Source: Rhodoferax sp.
GTDB lineage: Bacteria > Pseudomonadota > Gammaproteobacteria > Burkholderiales > Burkholderiaceae_C
Direction of reading: 5' to 3'
Assembly (NCBI GenBank): GCA_019449595.1
Contig: JAGRPL010000006.1
Location: 233,451 to 297,450, forward strand
DNA length: 64,000 nt
Shown here: positions 39,233 to 49,383 of the stretch, piece after piece
How positions within the stretch are numbered: position 1 is the first letter of the stretch
Layout: each line of letters opens with the position of its first letter
Program-made: the position numbers and the translations under genes
The notes under the pieces: model-generated
Seen by the model: only the letters and a program-made list of their open reading frames with translations
What the model was told of the DNA's origin: nothing
Database searches by the model: none

Positions 39233-41938
39233 TTAGTCTGCCAGTGCGCGGTCGACGACCTCGCGCACGTCATTGCTCAGGTCGGCCTTGGCGGCCACGC
39301 GGGCCAGGGCCTCGCGGGCGGCGCTGCGGTAGGGTTCGGCCAGGCGCTTCCAGCGGTCCAGGGCGCGGGCCAGGCGGGCGGCAACCTGCGGGTTGATGCT
39401 GTCGAGTTCGATCACGCGTTCGGCCCAGAACACATAGCCGGCCGCATCCGGGCGGTGGAAGCCACCGGGGTTGGCGCTGCAGTAGCTGAAGATGACGCTG
39501 CGCGCCCGGTTGGGGTTGCGGATGTGGAAGTCCGGGTGGGTGAGCAGCTGGCGCACGGCCGGCAGCACCTGGCCGTTGCGGTCGGGGGCGCCGGCCTGCA
39601 GGGCAAACCACTTGTCGAGCACCAGTTCCTCGTCCTTGAACAGGCTGTGGAACTGGGCCAGCGCCGGGGTGGCCAGGGCGTGGCCGCTGGCCACCAGCGC
39701 CTGCAGGGCGTTGAAGCGGTCGGTCATGTTGCCGGCATCCTTGAAGCGCTGCAGGGTCTTGCCGGGCCAGACGGCATCGCCCGTCTCAACGGCGGCCAGG
39801 CACAGGAAGTTGAGCGCCATGCCGGCCAGCGCGCGCCGGCCGGCCGAGACGGCGTCGGGGCGGTAGCCGCCGGTGTCCTGGTGGGCGTCAAACGCCCATT
39901 GCCAGTCGGCCTGCAGTTGCACGGCCAGTTGCAGGCGCATGGACTCGCGCACCGCGTGGATGCGCTGGGGGTCGACCACGTCGAGCTGCTCGGCGATGTA
40001 GGTCTCGCTGGGCAGGGTCAGCACCAGCTCCTTGAAGGCGGCGTCCAGCGTGGGGCTGCGCAGCACGCTGCGCATGGCTTCGATATAGGCATCATTCAGC
40101 ACGCCAGGTGCCGTGGAACCTGCGTCGACAGTTATTGAATTGATAGCGCTGCGCAGGGCCAGACGTTGCCCGGCTTCCCAGCGGTTGAACGGGTCGGGGT
40201 CGTTGGCCAGCAGGGTCAGCAGCTGGGCGTCGGTGTAGTCGAACTCCAGCACCACCGGGGCGCTGAAGCCGCGCAGGATCGAGGGCACGGGCTCTTCGTC
40301 CACCTGGGTGAAGGTGATGCTTTCGTCTTCGCCGGTCATCACCAGCAGGTGGCTGCCGGTGGCGGCCGCATCACGGCCTTGCAGTGTGAGGGGCAGGGCC
40401 GCGCCGCTGGTGCCGACCAGGCCCAGGCTGATCGGGATCACAAACGGTTCCTTGACCGTCTGGCCGGGCGTGGGCGCGCAGTGCTGGCGCAGGCGCAGGG
40501 TGTAGGTGCGCGCTGCCGCATCGAACTGGCCGCTGGCCTGCACGCGGGGCGTTCCGGCCTGGCTGTACCAGCGCTTGAACTGGGGCAGCAGGCGCGCCAG
40601 TTCGGAGGCCGGGTTGGCGTCGGCAATGGCCTGGGCAAAGTCGTCGCAGGTCACGGCCTGGCCATCAAAGCGTTCGAAGTACAGCTTCATGCCCCGGGCG
40701 AAGCCGTCGCGGCCCACCAGGGTCTGCATCATGCGCACCACCTCGGCACCTTTTTCGTAGATGGTGACGGTGTAGAAGTTGTTGATTTCGATGTAGCTGT
40801 CCGGGCGCACGGGGTGGGCCATGGGGCCCGCGTCTTCGGGAAACTGGGCGGTGCGCAGCACGCGCACGTCTTCAATGCGCTTGACGGCGCGGGCGCTGGG
40901 CTCGGCGCACAGGTCCTGGCTGAATTCCTGGTCGCGGAACACGGTCAGGCCTTCCTTCAGGCTGAGCTGGAACCAGTCGCGGCAGGTGACGCGGTTGCCG
41001 GTCCAGTTGTGGAAGTACTCGTGGCCCACCACGCTTTCGATGTTGGAGTAATCCACATCGGTGGCCGTGGCCTGGTTGGCCAGCACGTACTTGGTGTTGA
41101 AGATGTTCAGGCCCTTGTTCTCCATGGCGCCCATGTTGAAGTCGCTGGTGGCGACGATCATGAAGCGCTCCAGGTCCAGCGAGAGGCCAAAGCGGGCCTC
41201 GTCCCAGGCCACGCTGGCCATGAGCGAATGCATGGCGTGCTCGGTCTTGTCCAGGTCGCCGGGGCGCACATAGACCTGCAGCAGGTGTTCCTTGCCGGCG
41301 CGGCTGGTGATGCGCTGCTCGCGTGCCACCAGCTGACCGGCCACCAGGGCAAACAGGTAGCTGGGCTTCTTGTGCGGATCGACCCACTTGGCAAAGTGGC
41401 GGCCGTCTTCCAGCGTGCCCTGTTCCACCAGGTTGCCGTTGGAGAGCAGCACCGGGTACTTGGCCTGGTCGGCGCGCAGCGTCACGGTGTAGCTGGCCAT
41501 CACATCGGGGCGGTCCAGGAAGTAGGTGATGCGTCGGAAACCCTCGGCCTCGCACTGCGTGAAGAACGAGTCCTGGCTGACATACAGGCCCGAGAGCTTG
41601 GTGTTCTTCACGGGCGAGCAGGTGGTGAAGATTTCCAGATCGAAGGGCTCCAGCCCCTCGGGCAGGTTTTCCAGCACCAGCTGGCTGCCTTCCATCTTGA
41701 AGGAGGTGCCCTGGCCGTTGACCAGCACGCGGGCCAGGTTGAGTTCCTCACCGTCGAGTTTCAGGGCTTGTGCGGTCACGTCGGGGTTGCGGCGCAGGCG
41801 CATCTTGTTGAGCACGCGGGTCTTGGCCGGGTCCAGGTCAAAGGTCAGATCAACGGTGTCAATCCGGTAGGCGGGTGCCGTGTAGTCACCGCGGTGGATT
41901 ACCGTGGCAGGGCCTTCGTTTTCACGCAGTTGCAACAT
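39233..41938 (-). CDS. pepN: Aminopeptidase N
   Basis: [50 protein letters not shown]. Confidence 0.96.
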   Translation of the reverse strand: MLQLRENEGPATVIHRGDYTAPAYRIDTVDLTFDLDPAKTRVLNKMRLRRNPDVTAQALKLDGEELNLARVLVNGQGTSFKMEGSQLVLENLPEGLEPFDLEIFTTCSPVKNTKLSGLYVSQDSFFTQCEAEGFRRITYFLDRPDVMASYTVTLRADQAKYPVLLSNGNLVEQGTLEDGRHFAKWVDPHKKPSYLFALVAGQLVAREQRITSRAGKEHLLQVYVRPGDLDKTEHAMHSLMASVAWDEARFGLSLDLERFMIVATSDFNMGAMENKGLNIFNTKYVLANQATATDVDYSNIESVVGHEYFHNWTGNRVTCRDWFQLSLKEGLTVFRDQEFSQDLCAEPSARAVKRIEDVRVLRTAQFPEDAGPMAHPVRPDSYIEINNFYTVTIYEKGAEVVRMMQTLVGRDGFARGMKLYFERFDGQAVTCDDFAQAIADANPASELARLLPQFKRWYSQAGTPRVQASGQFDAAARTYTLRLRQHCAPTPGQTVKEPFVIPISLGLVGTSGAALPLTLQGRDAAATGSHLLVMTGEDESITFTQVDEEPVPSILRGFSAPVVLEFDYTDAQLLTLLANDPDPFNRWEAGQRLALRSAINSITVDAGSTAPGVLNDAYIEAMRSVLRSPTLDAAFKELVLTLPSETYIAEQLDVVDPQRIHAVRESMRLQLAVQLQADWQWAFDAHQDTGGYRPDAVSAGRRALAGMALNFLCLAAVETGDAVWPGKTLQRFKDAGNMTDRFNALQALVASGHALATPALAQFHSLFKDEELVLDKWFALQAGAPDRNGQVLPAVRQLLTHPDFHIRNPNRARSVIFSYCSANPGGFHRPDAAGYVFWAERVIELDSINPQVAARLARALDRWKRLAEPYRSAAREALARVAAKADLSNDVREVVDRALAD
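40093..40146 (-). repeat. Dispersed repeat, copy 5 (inside pepN, diverged)
   Basis: Minus strand GCTATCAATTCAATAACTGTCGACGCAGGTTCCACGGCACCTGGCGTG. Confidence 0.65.
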
Positions 41939-42614
41939 GCAAGCTCTCCAGAAATTTTGATTCGAACAATTCGTTGTAGTCCCGCACATGGGCCAGCACG
42001 TGCGGCCCGTCCAGCTCGCGTGCGCTGTGGCCGCTGCAGATGGCCACGGCGCGCATGCCGGCGCGCCGCGCCGCTTCGATGCCAAAGGGCGCGTCTTCAA
42101 ACACCACACAGGCACTGGCCGGCACACCGATGCGCCGGGCCACTTCCAGGAAAATTGCGGGTTCGGGCTTGCCGGGCAGGCCCTCGTCGCCGCCCACGAC
42201 CGCTTGTGGCGGGACGGGCATCTTGAGGTGCGACAGCACGAAGGCGATGTTCTGCTGGTCGCCCGCGGTGCCCACGCCCATTTTCAGGCCGCGTGCCACG
42301 GCCTGTTCCGAGAAGGCGCCAAAGCCGGCCACCTCGGAAAAGACCGGTGCAAACAGCTCGCGGTAGATCACCTCTTTTTCGTGGATGAGGGCCCAGGCCG
42401 CATCGTCATCCATCTCGCGCTGGAACAGCTCGCGGATGCATTCGGCGCCGTTGCGCCCGGTGGTGCGGCGCATCAGGTCGGGCAGGTCCAGATTGAGGCC
42501 GTGGCGGCGTGTGAACTCCACCCAGCTCTGGGCGTGCCAGGGCATGGAGTCGACCATGGTGCCGTCCATGTCAAAGATGAAGGCCTTGACCGGCCCGGTG
42601 CCCTGCATGCTCAC
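41922..42614 (-). CDS. HAD family phosphatase
   Basis: [36 protein letters not shown]. Confidence 0.92.
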   Translation of the reverse strand: MSMQGTGPVKAFIFDMDGTMVDSMPWHAQSWVEFTRRHGLNLDLPDLMRRTTGRNGAECIRELFQREMDDDAAWALIHEKEVIYRELFAPVFSEVAGFGAFSEQAVARGLKMGVGTAGDQQNIAFVLSHLKMPVPPQAVVGGDEGLPGKPEPAIFLEVARRIGVPASACVVFEDAPFGIEAARRAGMRAVAICSGHSARELDGPHVLAHVRDYNELFESKFLESLHVATA

Positions 42615-43715
42615 ACGCCCTGCTTCAGCGAGGCTTCAATGAACACGTCCAGGTCGCCGTCCAGCACCTTCTGCGTGGCCGAAACTTCGACGTTGGTGCG
42701 CAGGTCCTTGATGCGGCTGTTGTCCAGCACGTACGAGCGGATCTGGTGGCCCCAGCCCACGTCGGTCTTCGTGTCTTCCAGCTTTTGCTGCGCTTCCTGC
42801 TGCTTGCGCAGCTCGAAGTCGTACAGGCGGCTACGCAAACGCTTCCATGCCACGTCGCGGTTGCTGTGCTGGCTGCGTCCGTCCTGGCACTGCACCACGA
42901 TACCGGTGGGGATGTGGGTCAGGCGTACGGCCGAGTCGGTCTTGTTGATGTGCTGGCCGCCGGCGCCGCTGGCGCGGAAGGTGTCGGTGCGCACGTCCGA
43001 CGGGTTGATCTCGATCTCGATCGAGTCGTCGATCTCGGGGTAGACAAACACGCTGGCAAAGCTGGTGTGGCGTCCGCCGGACGAATCGAACGGGCTCTTG
43101 CGCACCAGGCGGTGCACGCCAGTCTCGGTGCGCAGCAGGCCGAAGGCGTATTCGCCCTCGATCTTGATGGTGGCGCCCTTGATGCCGGCGGTGTCGCCCG
43201 CGGTCTCGTCTTCAATGGTGGTCTTGAAGCCCTTGCGCTCGGCGTATTTCAGGTACTGGCGCAGCAGCATGCTGGCCCAGTCGCAGGCCTCGGTGCCGCC
43301 TGCGCCGGCCTGGATGTCCAGGAAGCAGTTCAGCGGGTCCGCCGGGTTGTTGAACATGCGGCGGAATTCCAGGTCCTTGATGATGGCGGCCAGCTTCCCG
43401 GTCTCGCCCTCGATGGTCATCAGGCCGGCTTCGTCGCCGTCCTCCTTGCTCATTTCGTAGAGTTCGGAGTTGTCGGCCAGTTCGCTTTCCAGCGTGTTGA
43501 GCGTGACGACCACGCCGTCGAGCAGCTTCTTTTCCTTGCCCAGTTCCTGGGCGCGCTTGGGGTCGTTCCAGACCGTGGGGTCTTCTAGCGATGCGTTGAC
43601 CGTGCGCAGGCGTTCGGCTTTGGCATCGTAGTCAAAGATACCCCCGTAACTCTTGGGCCCTGGCGCTCAGGTCCGCGAGAGTGGTGCCAATGAGGTTGAT
43701 GCGTTCTGCTTCCAT
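42611..43715 (-). CDS. prfB: Peptide chain release factor 2 with programmed +1 frameshift
   Basis: Zero-frame ATGGAAGCAGAACGC...CGGGGGTATCTTTGAC; internal TGA at 43632-43634; downstream [25 protein letters not shown]. Confidence 0.95.
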
Positions 43716-43794
43716 GGTGCGGGTCCTAAACAAGAGGTATTCGAATAACCCGCTATTTTCTCATGCCGGGCCCCCGGCCGCTGCGGGGGGCTGT

Positions 43795-44697
43795 TCAGGC
43801 AATAAAGCGCTCGATCAGCGCCGCCAGGACCTCGGGCTGGTCGTGGTGCATCATGTGGCCGGCGTCGGGAATCAGGGCGATTTCCACATCGGGCACCGCC
43901 CGGATGCGCTCGTGGTACTGGGCCAGGGTGTACTTGCCTTTCCACCACATGTCCAGGCTGTTGTCGGAGGCCTCCACGGCCAGCACAGGCATGCTCAGAC
44001 GCCGGTAGTGCGCCAGGGCTTCTTCCACGTGGTACAGGTGCGCGCTGGTGATCTTGTGTGCCGGCTGGCCCATGATGGCCCACTGGCCCTGCACGGTTTC
44101 CTGGGCCCAGTGCCGCGCCAGCCATTCGGCCTTGTCCGGGCTCAGGCGGGGGTTGGTCTTCATCAGCCGGCGGGCCACGCCGCTGACAGCGTCGTAGGCC
44201 TTGAGGTCCATCTCGCCGCGGTGCAGCTTCTTTAACTCGTCCATCCACGTGGCGTAGCGCAGCGGGGCCTGCTCGGGCAGGGTGGCGGGCAGGCCAAAGC
44301 CTTCCAGGTTGACCAGCCGGCGGATGCGTTCGGGGCGCACGCCGGCGTACATCATCACCACGTTGCCGCCCAGGCTGTGCCCCACCAGGTTGACGGGCTG
44401 GTCGGGCGCGTAGTGGTCCAGCAGGAAGTCCAGGTCCGCCATGTAGTCGGGGAACCAGAAGGCGTCCACCCCGCCCGAGGGGGTGCGGCCGTAGCCGCGC
44501 CAGTCGGGGGCAATGATGTAGTGGTCCTGCGAGAAGGCGTCCACCACGAACTGGTAGCTGGCCGCTACGTCCATCCAGCCGTGGACCATGAACAGGGGAA
44601 TCTTGTCGGGGGCGGGTTCGCCCCAGACCTGCACGTGGTATTGCAGCGTGCGTATAGGTACAAACTCGCTACGGAAAACTCTTTTGACTTGGTACAT
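43795..44697 (-). CDS. Alpha/beta hydrolase
   Basis: PLFMVHGWMDVAASY; VNLVGHSLGGNVVMMYAG. Confidence 0.9.
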   Translation of the reverse strand: MYQVKRVFRSEFVPIRTLQYHVQVWGEPAPDKIPLFMVHGWMDVAASYQFVVDAFSQDHYIIAPDWRGYGRTPSGGVDAFWFPDYMADLDFLLDHYAPDQPVNLVGHSLGGNVVMMYAGVRPERIRRLVNLEGFGLPATLPEQAPLRYATWMDELKKLHRGEMDLKAYDAVSGVARRLMKTNPRLSPDKAEWLARHWAQETVQGQWAIMGQPAHKITSAHLYHVEEALAHYRRLSMPVLAVEASDNSLDMWWKGKYTLAQYHERIRAVPDVEIALIPDAGHMMHHDQPEVLAALIERFIA

Positions 44698-44723
44698 TGA
44701 CACACATCATACGGAGGTGCCTT

Positions 44724-46529
44724 GTGAGCGTGAGTCAAAGCAGTGACAGGAAGGTGCTGGCGCAGCCGCCCGCCGCGTACACCCGGCTGCATGCTGCATT
44801 CCGGTGGACGGTTCCCGAGGCGTTCAACATCGCCCAGGTGTGCTGCGCGCGCTGGGCGGCGCAGGCGGATGCTACAAAAAAAATAGCTGTCTGCGCATAT
44901 TCCACGGGCGCTGAAACCGTTTTTTATACCTACGCGCAGCTGCAGGAGCAGGCCAACCGCCTGTCCGGTGTGCTGGCCGTGCTGGGGGTGCAACGGGGCG
45001 ATCGGGTGGCCATTGTCATGCCCCAGTGTTTCGAGACCGCGGTGGCCTACATGGCCGTGCTGCAGATGGGTGCGGTGGCCATGCCCCTGTCGCTGTTGTT
45101 TGGCCCCGACGCCCTGGAGTACCGGCTGCACGACAGCGAGGCGGTGCTGGCCATTGGCGACGCCAGCGCACTGGACAGCCTGCAGACCGTGCGCGACAAC
45201 TGCCCCCTGCTGCGCACCGTGCTGGGTGTGGGCGATCTGGACGCCACGCGGGGGCGGGCCGACCTCAATTTCGCTGCCGCGCTGGCGCAGGAGCGCGCCC
45301 ATTTCGCACCGGTGCCCACGCTGGCGGACGACCCCGCCGTGCTGATCTACACCAGCGGCACCACCGGCAACCCGAAGGGCGCGCTGATTCCGCACCGGGC
45401 GCTCATCGGCAACCTGCCGGGCTTTGTGGCCAGCCAGAACTGGTTCGGCTTTGACGGCCGGGACAACCGGGACACCGAAGCCGTATTCTGGTCGCCGGCC
45501 GACTGGGCCTGGACCGGCGGGCTGATGGACGCCCTGCTGCCCACCCTGTACTTCGGGCGGCCCATCGTGGCGTACAACGGTCGCTTCAGCCCGCAGACGG
45601 CGCTGGCGCTGATGGGGCAGTGCGGGGTCACGCACACCTTTCTGTTCCCCACTGCGCTCAAGGCCATGATGAAGGCCTACCCGGGGTCGCCCCGGCGCAC
45701 GGTGGCGCAGCAGTTCGGGCTCAAGCTGCAGGCCATCATGAGCGCGGGCGAGGCGGTGGGTGACGCTGTGTTTGCCTACTGCCAGCGGCAGCTGGGCGTG
45801 GCGCCCAACGAGATGTTCGGCCAGACCGAGATCAACTACATCGTGGGCAACTGCAATGCCCTGTGGCCCTCCAAACCCGGCAGCATGGGCATGGGCTACC
45901 CCGGCCACCGGGTGGCGGTGATCGGTGACGACGGGCAGGAATGCCCGGTGGGCGTGCCGGGCGATGTGGCCCTGCACCGCCTGGACGTGCACGGCCAGCC
46001 GGACCCCATCTTCTTCCTGGGCTACTGGAAGAACGAGGCTGCCACCCGGGCCAAGTTCACCGGAAAGAATGGCGAGGGGGAGTGGTGCCGCACCGGCGAC
46101 CTGGCGGTGCGCGATGCCGAGGGCTACCTCTGGTACCAGGGCCGTTCGGACGACGTGTTCAAGGCCGCTGGCTACCGCATCGGCCCGGGCGAGATCGAGA
46201 ATTGCCTGGTCAAGCACCCCGCGGTCATGAACGCCGCCGTGGTGCCCAAACCCGACCCCGAGCGCGGCGCGCTGGTCAAGGCCTATGTGGTGATTGCTCC
46301 TGATTTCATAGCTGCTTGCGCAGACAATACGGTCGCCTTGGAGCAATTGAAGGCCAAATTGGTGGCCGAGCTGCAGGCCCATGTGAAGGGCCTGCTGGCG
46401 CCCTACGAGTATCCCAAGGAGATCGAGTTTCTGGACGCGCTGCCCATGACGACCACCGGCAAGGTGCAGCGGCGGGTGTTGCGCCTGCAGGAAGAGGAGA
46501 GAGCCCGTAAACTCGTTGCTCACTCCTGA
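44724..46529 (+). CDS. AMP-dependent acyl-CoA/acetyl-CoA synthetase family protein
   Basis: SD GGAGGT then GTG; YTSGTTGNPKGALIPHRAL; GYRIGPGEIENCLVKHPAV; TTTGKVQRRVLR. Confidence 0.93.
   Translation: MSVSQSSDRKVLAQPPAAYTRLHAAFRWTVPEAFNIAQVCCARWAAQADATKKIAVCAYSTGAETVFYTYAQLQEQANRLSGVLAVLGVQRGDRVAIVMPQCFETAVAYMAVLQMGAVAMPLSLLFGPDALEYRLHDSEAVLAIGDASALDSLQTVRDNCPLLRTVLGVGDLDATRGRADLNFAAALAQERAHFAPVPTLADDPAVLIYTSGTTGNPKGALIPHRALIGNLPGFVASQNWFGFDGRDNRDTEAVFWSPADWAWTGGLMDALLPTLYFGRPIVAYNGRFSPQTALALMGQCGVTHTFLFPTALKAMMKAYPGSPRRTVAQQFGLKLQAIMSAGEAVGDAVFAYCQRQLGVAPNEMFGQTEINYIVGNCNALWPSKPGSMGMGYPGHRVAVIGDDGQECPVGVPGDVALHRLDVHGQPDPIFFLGYWKNEAATRAKFTGKNGEGEWCRTGDLAVRDAEGYLWYQGRSDDVFKAAGYRIGPGEIENCLVKHPAVMNAAVVPKPDPERGALVKAYVVIAPDFIAACADNTVALEQLKAKLVAELQAHVKGLLAPYEYPKEIEFLDALPMTTTGKVQRRVLRLQEEERARKLVAHS
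44871..44930 (+). repeat. Dispersed repeat, copy 6 (inside acyl-CoA synthetase, N-terminal region)
   Basis: GCTACAAAAAAAATAGCTGTCTGCGCATATTCCACGGGCGCTGAAACCGTTTTTTATACC. Confidence 0.9.
46296..46353 (+). repeat. Dispersed repeat, copy 7 (inside acyl-CoA synthetase, C-terminal region)
   Basis: GCTCCTGATTTCATAGCTGCTTGCGCAGACAATACGGTCGCCTTGGAGCAATTGAAGG. Confidence 0.8.
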
Positions 46530-46551
46530 TCCCTTCCTTTTCAAGCGTCTT

Positions 46552-47616
46552 ATGAAACCTGTTCAACTTGGCCAGAGCGATCTGCACGTACCCCCCATCT
46601 GCCTGGGCACCATGACCTTTGGCGAGCAGGTCGATGAACCCACGGCCTTTGCCATCATGGACCGTGCGGTGGAGCGCGGTGTCACCTTTTTTGACACCGC
46701 GGAGATGTACGCGGTGCCGCCCCGGGCCGAGACTTTCAACGCCACGGAGAAGATCATGGGCCACTGGCTGGCCCAGCGCCCCGGCATGCGCGAGAAACTG
46801 GTCATTGCCACCAAGGTGGCAGGGCCCTCCCGCGGCATGCCGTGGATACGTGGTGGCAAGGCCGACCTGACGGCGCGCGACATCGTGGAGGCCTGCGACG
46901 GCAGCCTGCAGCGCCTGGGGACCGATGTGATCGACCTGTACCAGATCCACTGGCCCACCCGCGCAGTGCCCATGTTCGGCGCCCTTTACTACAACCCTGC
47001 GCACGACCGCCCGGTAACCAGCATCCACGAACAGCTCGAGGCGCTGGGTCAGCTCGTCAAGGCGGGCAAGGTCCGCGCGGTGGGCCTGTCCAACGAAACC
47101 CCCTACGGCGTGCACGAATTCGTGCGGCTGGCCGAGCAGCACAACCTGCCGCGCGTGGCCACGGTGCAGAACGTCTACAGCCTGATCAGCCGGGGGCTGG
47201 AAAACGCGCTGGACGAAACCATGCACCGCCTGGGCGTGTCGCTGCTGGCCTACTCGCCGCTGGCGTTCGGGCTGCTGACCGGCAAGTACGACGCGAGCGG
47301 CATTGACGGGCCGACCGCGCCCAAGGAGGCGCGCATTGCCAAGTTCGAGTCGGTGCGCAAGCAGCGCTGGGGCCGCAAGGAGTCGTTTGCCGCCGCCGTG
47401 CGCTACAACGCCCTGGCGCGGGACCACGGCATGACGCCGGCGCAGATGGCGCTGGCCTTTTGCTACACCAAGTGGCAGGTGGCCAGCACCATCATCGGCG
47501 TGACTTCGGTGGCGCAACTCGACGAAGACATCAACGCCTGGGGGACGCAGCTCTCGCCCGAGGTGCTGGCCGCCATCGACGCCATCCGCTGGGAAATCCG
47601 CGACCCCGCCATCTGA
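46552..47616 (+). CDS. Aldo/keto reductase (Tas-like)
   Basis: LGTMTFGEQVDEPTAFAIMDRAVERGVTFFDTAEMYAVPP. Confidence 0.92.
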   Translation: MKPVQLGQSDLHVPPICLGTMTFGEQVDEPTAFAIMDRAVERGVTFFDTAEMYAVPPRAETFNATEKIMGHWLAQRPGMREKLVIATKVAGPSRGMPWIRGGKADLTARDIVEACDGSLQRLGTDVIDLYQIHWPTRAVPMFGALYYNPAHDRPVTSIHEQLEALGQLVKAGKVRAVGLSNETPYGVHEFVRLAEQHNLPRVATVQNVYSLISRGLENALDETMHRLGVSLLAYSPLAFGLLTGKYDASGIDGPTAPKEARIAKFESVRKQRWGRKESFAAAVRYNALARDHGMTPAQMALAFCYTKWQVASTIIGVTSVAQLDEDINAWGTQLSPEVLAAIDAIRWEIRDPAI

Positions 47617-47629
47617 CGGCGGGGCCGCT

Positions 47630-48562
47630 TCAGCAGTTTTCGCAGGCGTTCAGCGCGGACGACACCTGCAGGCGGGTCTGCTCCGTCAGATAGTCCAGAA
47701 AGACCCGTGTGCGCTGCGGCAGGAACTTGCGGCTGGGCAGCGCGGCGTACATGGTGAGCTGCCCGCTGATCCAGGGCCGCAGCACCCGCACCAGGGAACC
47801 GCTGGCCAGGTGCACCGCGGCCAGGTCCACCGACGTGGACGTGATGCCGGCCCCGTCCAGGGCGGCTTGCAGCAGGGTGTCGGTGTGGTTGGCCCAGATT
47901 ACCGGCTCCACTTCCAGGTCCCGGTATTCCTGCGGGTTGTCGGCCTGGAACAGGTGCCAGATGCGCGGGCGCAGGCCGGGCGCCTTCAGGCGCAGGCAGT
48001 CATGCTGGGCCAGTTCCTCGGGCGCCATGGGCGTGCCCCGGCGTTTCAGGTAGGCGGGCGAGGCCACCAGAATGGCTTCGGTCGAAACCACCTTGCGCGC
48101 GATCACGTCGCCGTCAAAATTCGCGCCTGCGGCCAGCAGGGTGATGTCGTAATCCTCGATGGGCGGCTCGTTGAACGTCTCGACGTCGATGTCGAGCCGG
48201 ATCTTGGGGTACAGCTGGCGAAAGCCCGCCATCAGCGGCGCCAGCACATAGGTGGCCAGCACCGGTGGCGCCAGCAGGCGCAGCACGCCGGCGAGTTCGT
48301 GCGTGTGCGAGCTGGCCATCTGGTCGGCTTCGTCGATGTCCTGCAAGATGGCACGCACCCGGCCCAGGTAGGTTTCGCCGGCATCGCTGAGCGACAGGCG
48401 GCGCGTGGTGCGGTGCAACAGGCGGGTGCCCAGGTGGTCTTCCAGATCGGCGACCAGGCGGGTCACCACGGCGGGTGACATGTCCAGGGCTCGTGCGGCA
48501 GCGGCAAAACCGCCTTCATCGATCACCCGCTGGAATACCCGCATCGACATTAATCGGTCCAT
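47630..48562 (-). CDS. LysR family transcriptional regulator
   Basis: MDRLMSMRVFQRVIDEGGFAAAARALDMSPAVVTRLVADLEDHLGTRLLHRTTRRLSLSDAG. Confidence 0.94.
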   Translation of the reverse strand: MDRLMSMRVFQRVIDEGGFAAAARALDMSPAVVTRLVADLEDHLGTRLLHRTTRRLSLSDAGETYLGRVRAILQDIDEADQMASSHTHELAGVLRLLAPPVLATYVLAPLMAGFRQLYPKIRLDIDVETFNEPPIEDYDITLLAAGANFDGDVIARKVVSTEAILVASPAYLKRRGTPMAPEELAQHDCLRLKAPGLRPRIWHLFQADNPQEYRDLEVEPVIWANHTDTLLQAALDGAGITSTSVDLAAVHLASGSLVRVLRPWISGQLTMYAALPSRKFLPQRTRVFLDYLTEQTRLQVSSALNACENC

Positions 48563-48763
48563 AGAGCCTTTGAGTAGCGATTCAAGACCTTGATTATTTC
48601 TTATTTGGCAACGTATCGGTGACTAAATGGGTATTTCTCTCTGTCGATGGAAATTTTAAAGTTCATCCCATCGACGAGACGCATCTTTAAACGCCCCATC
48701 GATGCCGTTCAAACAACCGCCGGTTGCCCGAACGGGATCTTCAACTTTAAAAGGATACTCATC

Positions 48764-49309
48764 ATGAAAAAGAATGCATACGCTGCCGCCATCGCTCTGG
48801 CTATCACCACTTTGGCTGCCGGCCAGGTTCTGGCTGCTGATACTTCCGTCCAAGGCAAGACCCGCGACCAGGTGCGCGCTGAACTGGCTGAAGCCCAGCG
48901 CACCGGCGACATCGTTGTGGGCAAGAGCGGCGACGAACTGGGCGTGGGCCACAAGCTCAACGAAGTGGCTCCCGCCAGCTACCCGGCCAAGGCTGTGGTC
49001 CAGGGCAAGACCCGCGCCCAGGTGAAGGCCGAGCTGGCTGAAGCACAGCGCACCGGTGACATCGTCGTGAGCGCCAATGCTGGCGACGAGCTGGGTGTGG
49101 GCCGCAAGCTCAACGAAGTGGCTCCCGCCAGCTACACGGCTGCCAAGGCTGACCCCCAGGGCAAGACCCGCGCCCAAGTGAAAGCCGAACTGGCTCAAGC
49201 CCAACGCAACGGTGACATCGTGGTGGGCAACAGCGGTGACGAACTGGGCGTAGGCCGCAAGCTCAACCAGGTGTTCCCCGGCCGCTACGCTGCCAAAGCC
49301 GTCAACTGA
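48764..49309 (+). CDS. DUF4148-type exported protein with three tandem repeats
   Basis: Signal peptide; three GKTRxQVxAELAxAQRxGDIVV..GDELGVGxKLNxVxPxxY units. Confidence 0.85.
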   Translation: MKKNAYAAAIALAITTLAAGQVLAADTSVQGKTRDQVRAELAEAQRTGDIVVGKSGDELGVGHKLNEVAPASYPAKAVVQGKTRAQVKAELAEAQRTGDIVVSANAGDELGVGRKLNEVAPASYTAAKADPQGKTRAQVKAELAQAQRNGDIVVGNSGDELGVGRKLNQVFPGRYAAKAVN

Positions 49310-49326
49310 TTCGGCTGGACATCCAG

Positions 49327-49351
49327 AAAAAGGGACTTCGGTCCCTTTTTT
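49327..49351. terminator. Rho-independent terminator after the DUF4148 gene
   Basis: AAAAAGGGAC-TTCG-GTCCCTTTTTT. Confidence 0.92.
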
Positions 49352-49383
49352 CATGGCCGGGCGGGCAGTGGAAAATACCGCCT

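Noticed and set aside
40166-42226. 686-aa plus-strand ORF opposite pepN
   Set aside because: Shadow ORF with low-complexity translation; pepN motifs are clear on the minus strand
42770-42825. CTGCTTGCGCAGC inside prfB resembling the dispersed-repeat core
   Set aside because: Lacks the GCTAT...ATAGC arm and the CGGGCGC block; encodes a normal RF2 Gln/Arg-rich segment
44565-46544. 659-aa ORF on the minus strand opposite the acyl-CoA synthetase
   Set aside because: Antisense shadow ORF typical of high-GC codon bias; low-complexity His/Gln/Arg/Gly translation, whereas the plus strand has clear family motifs
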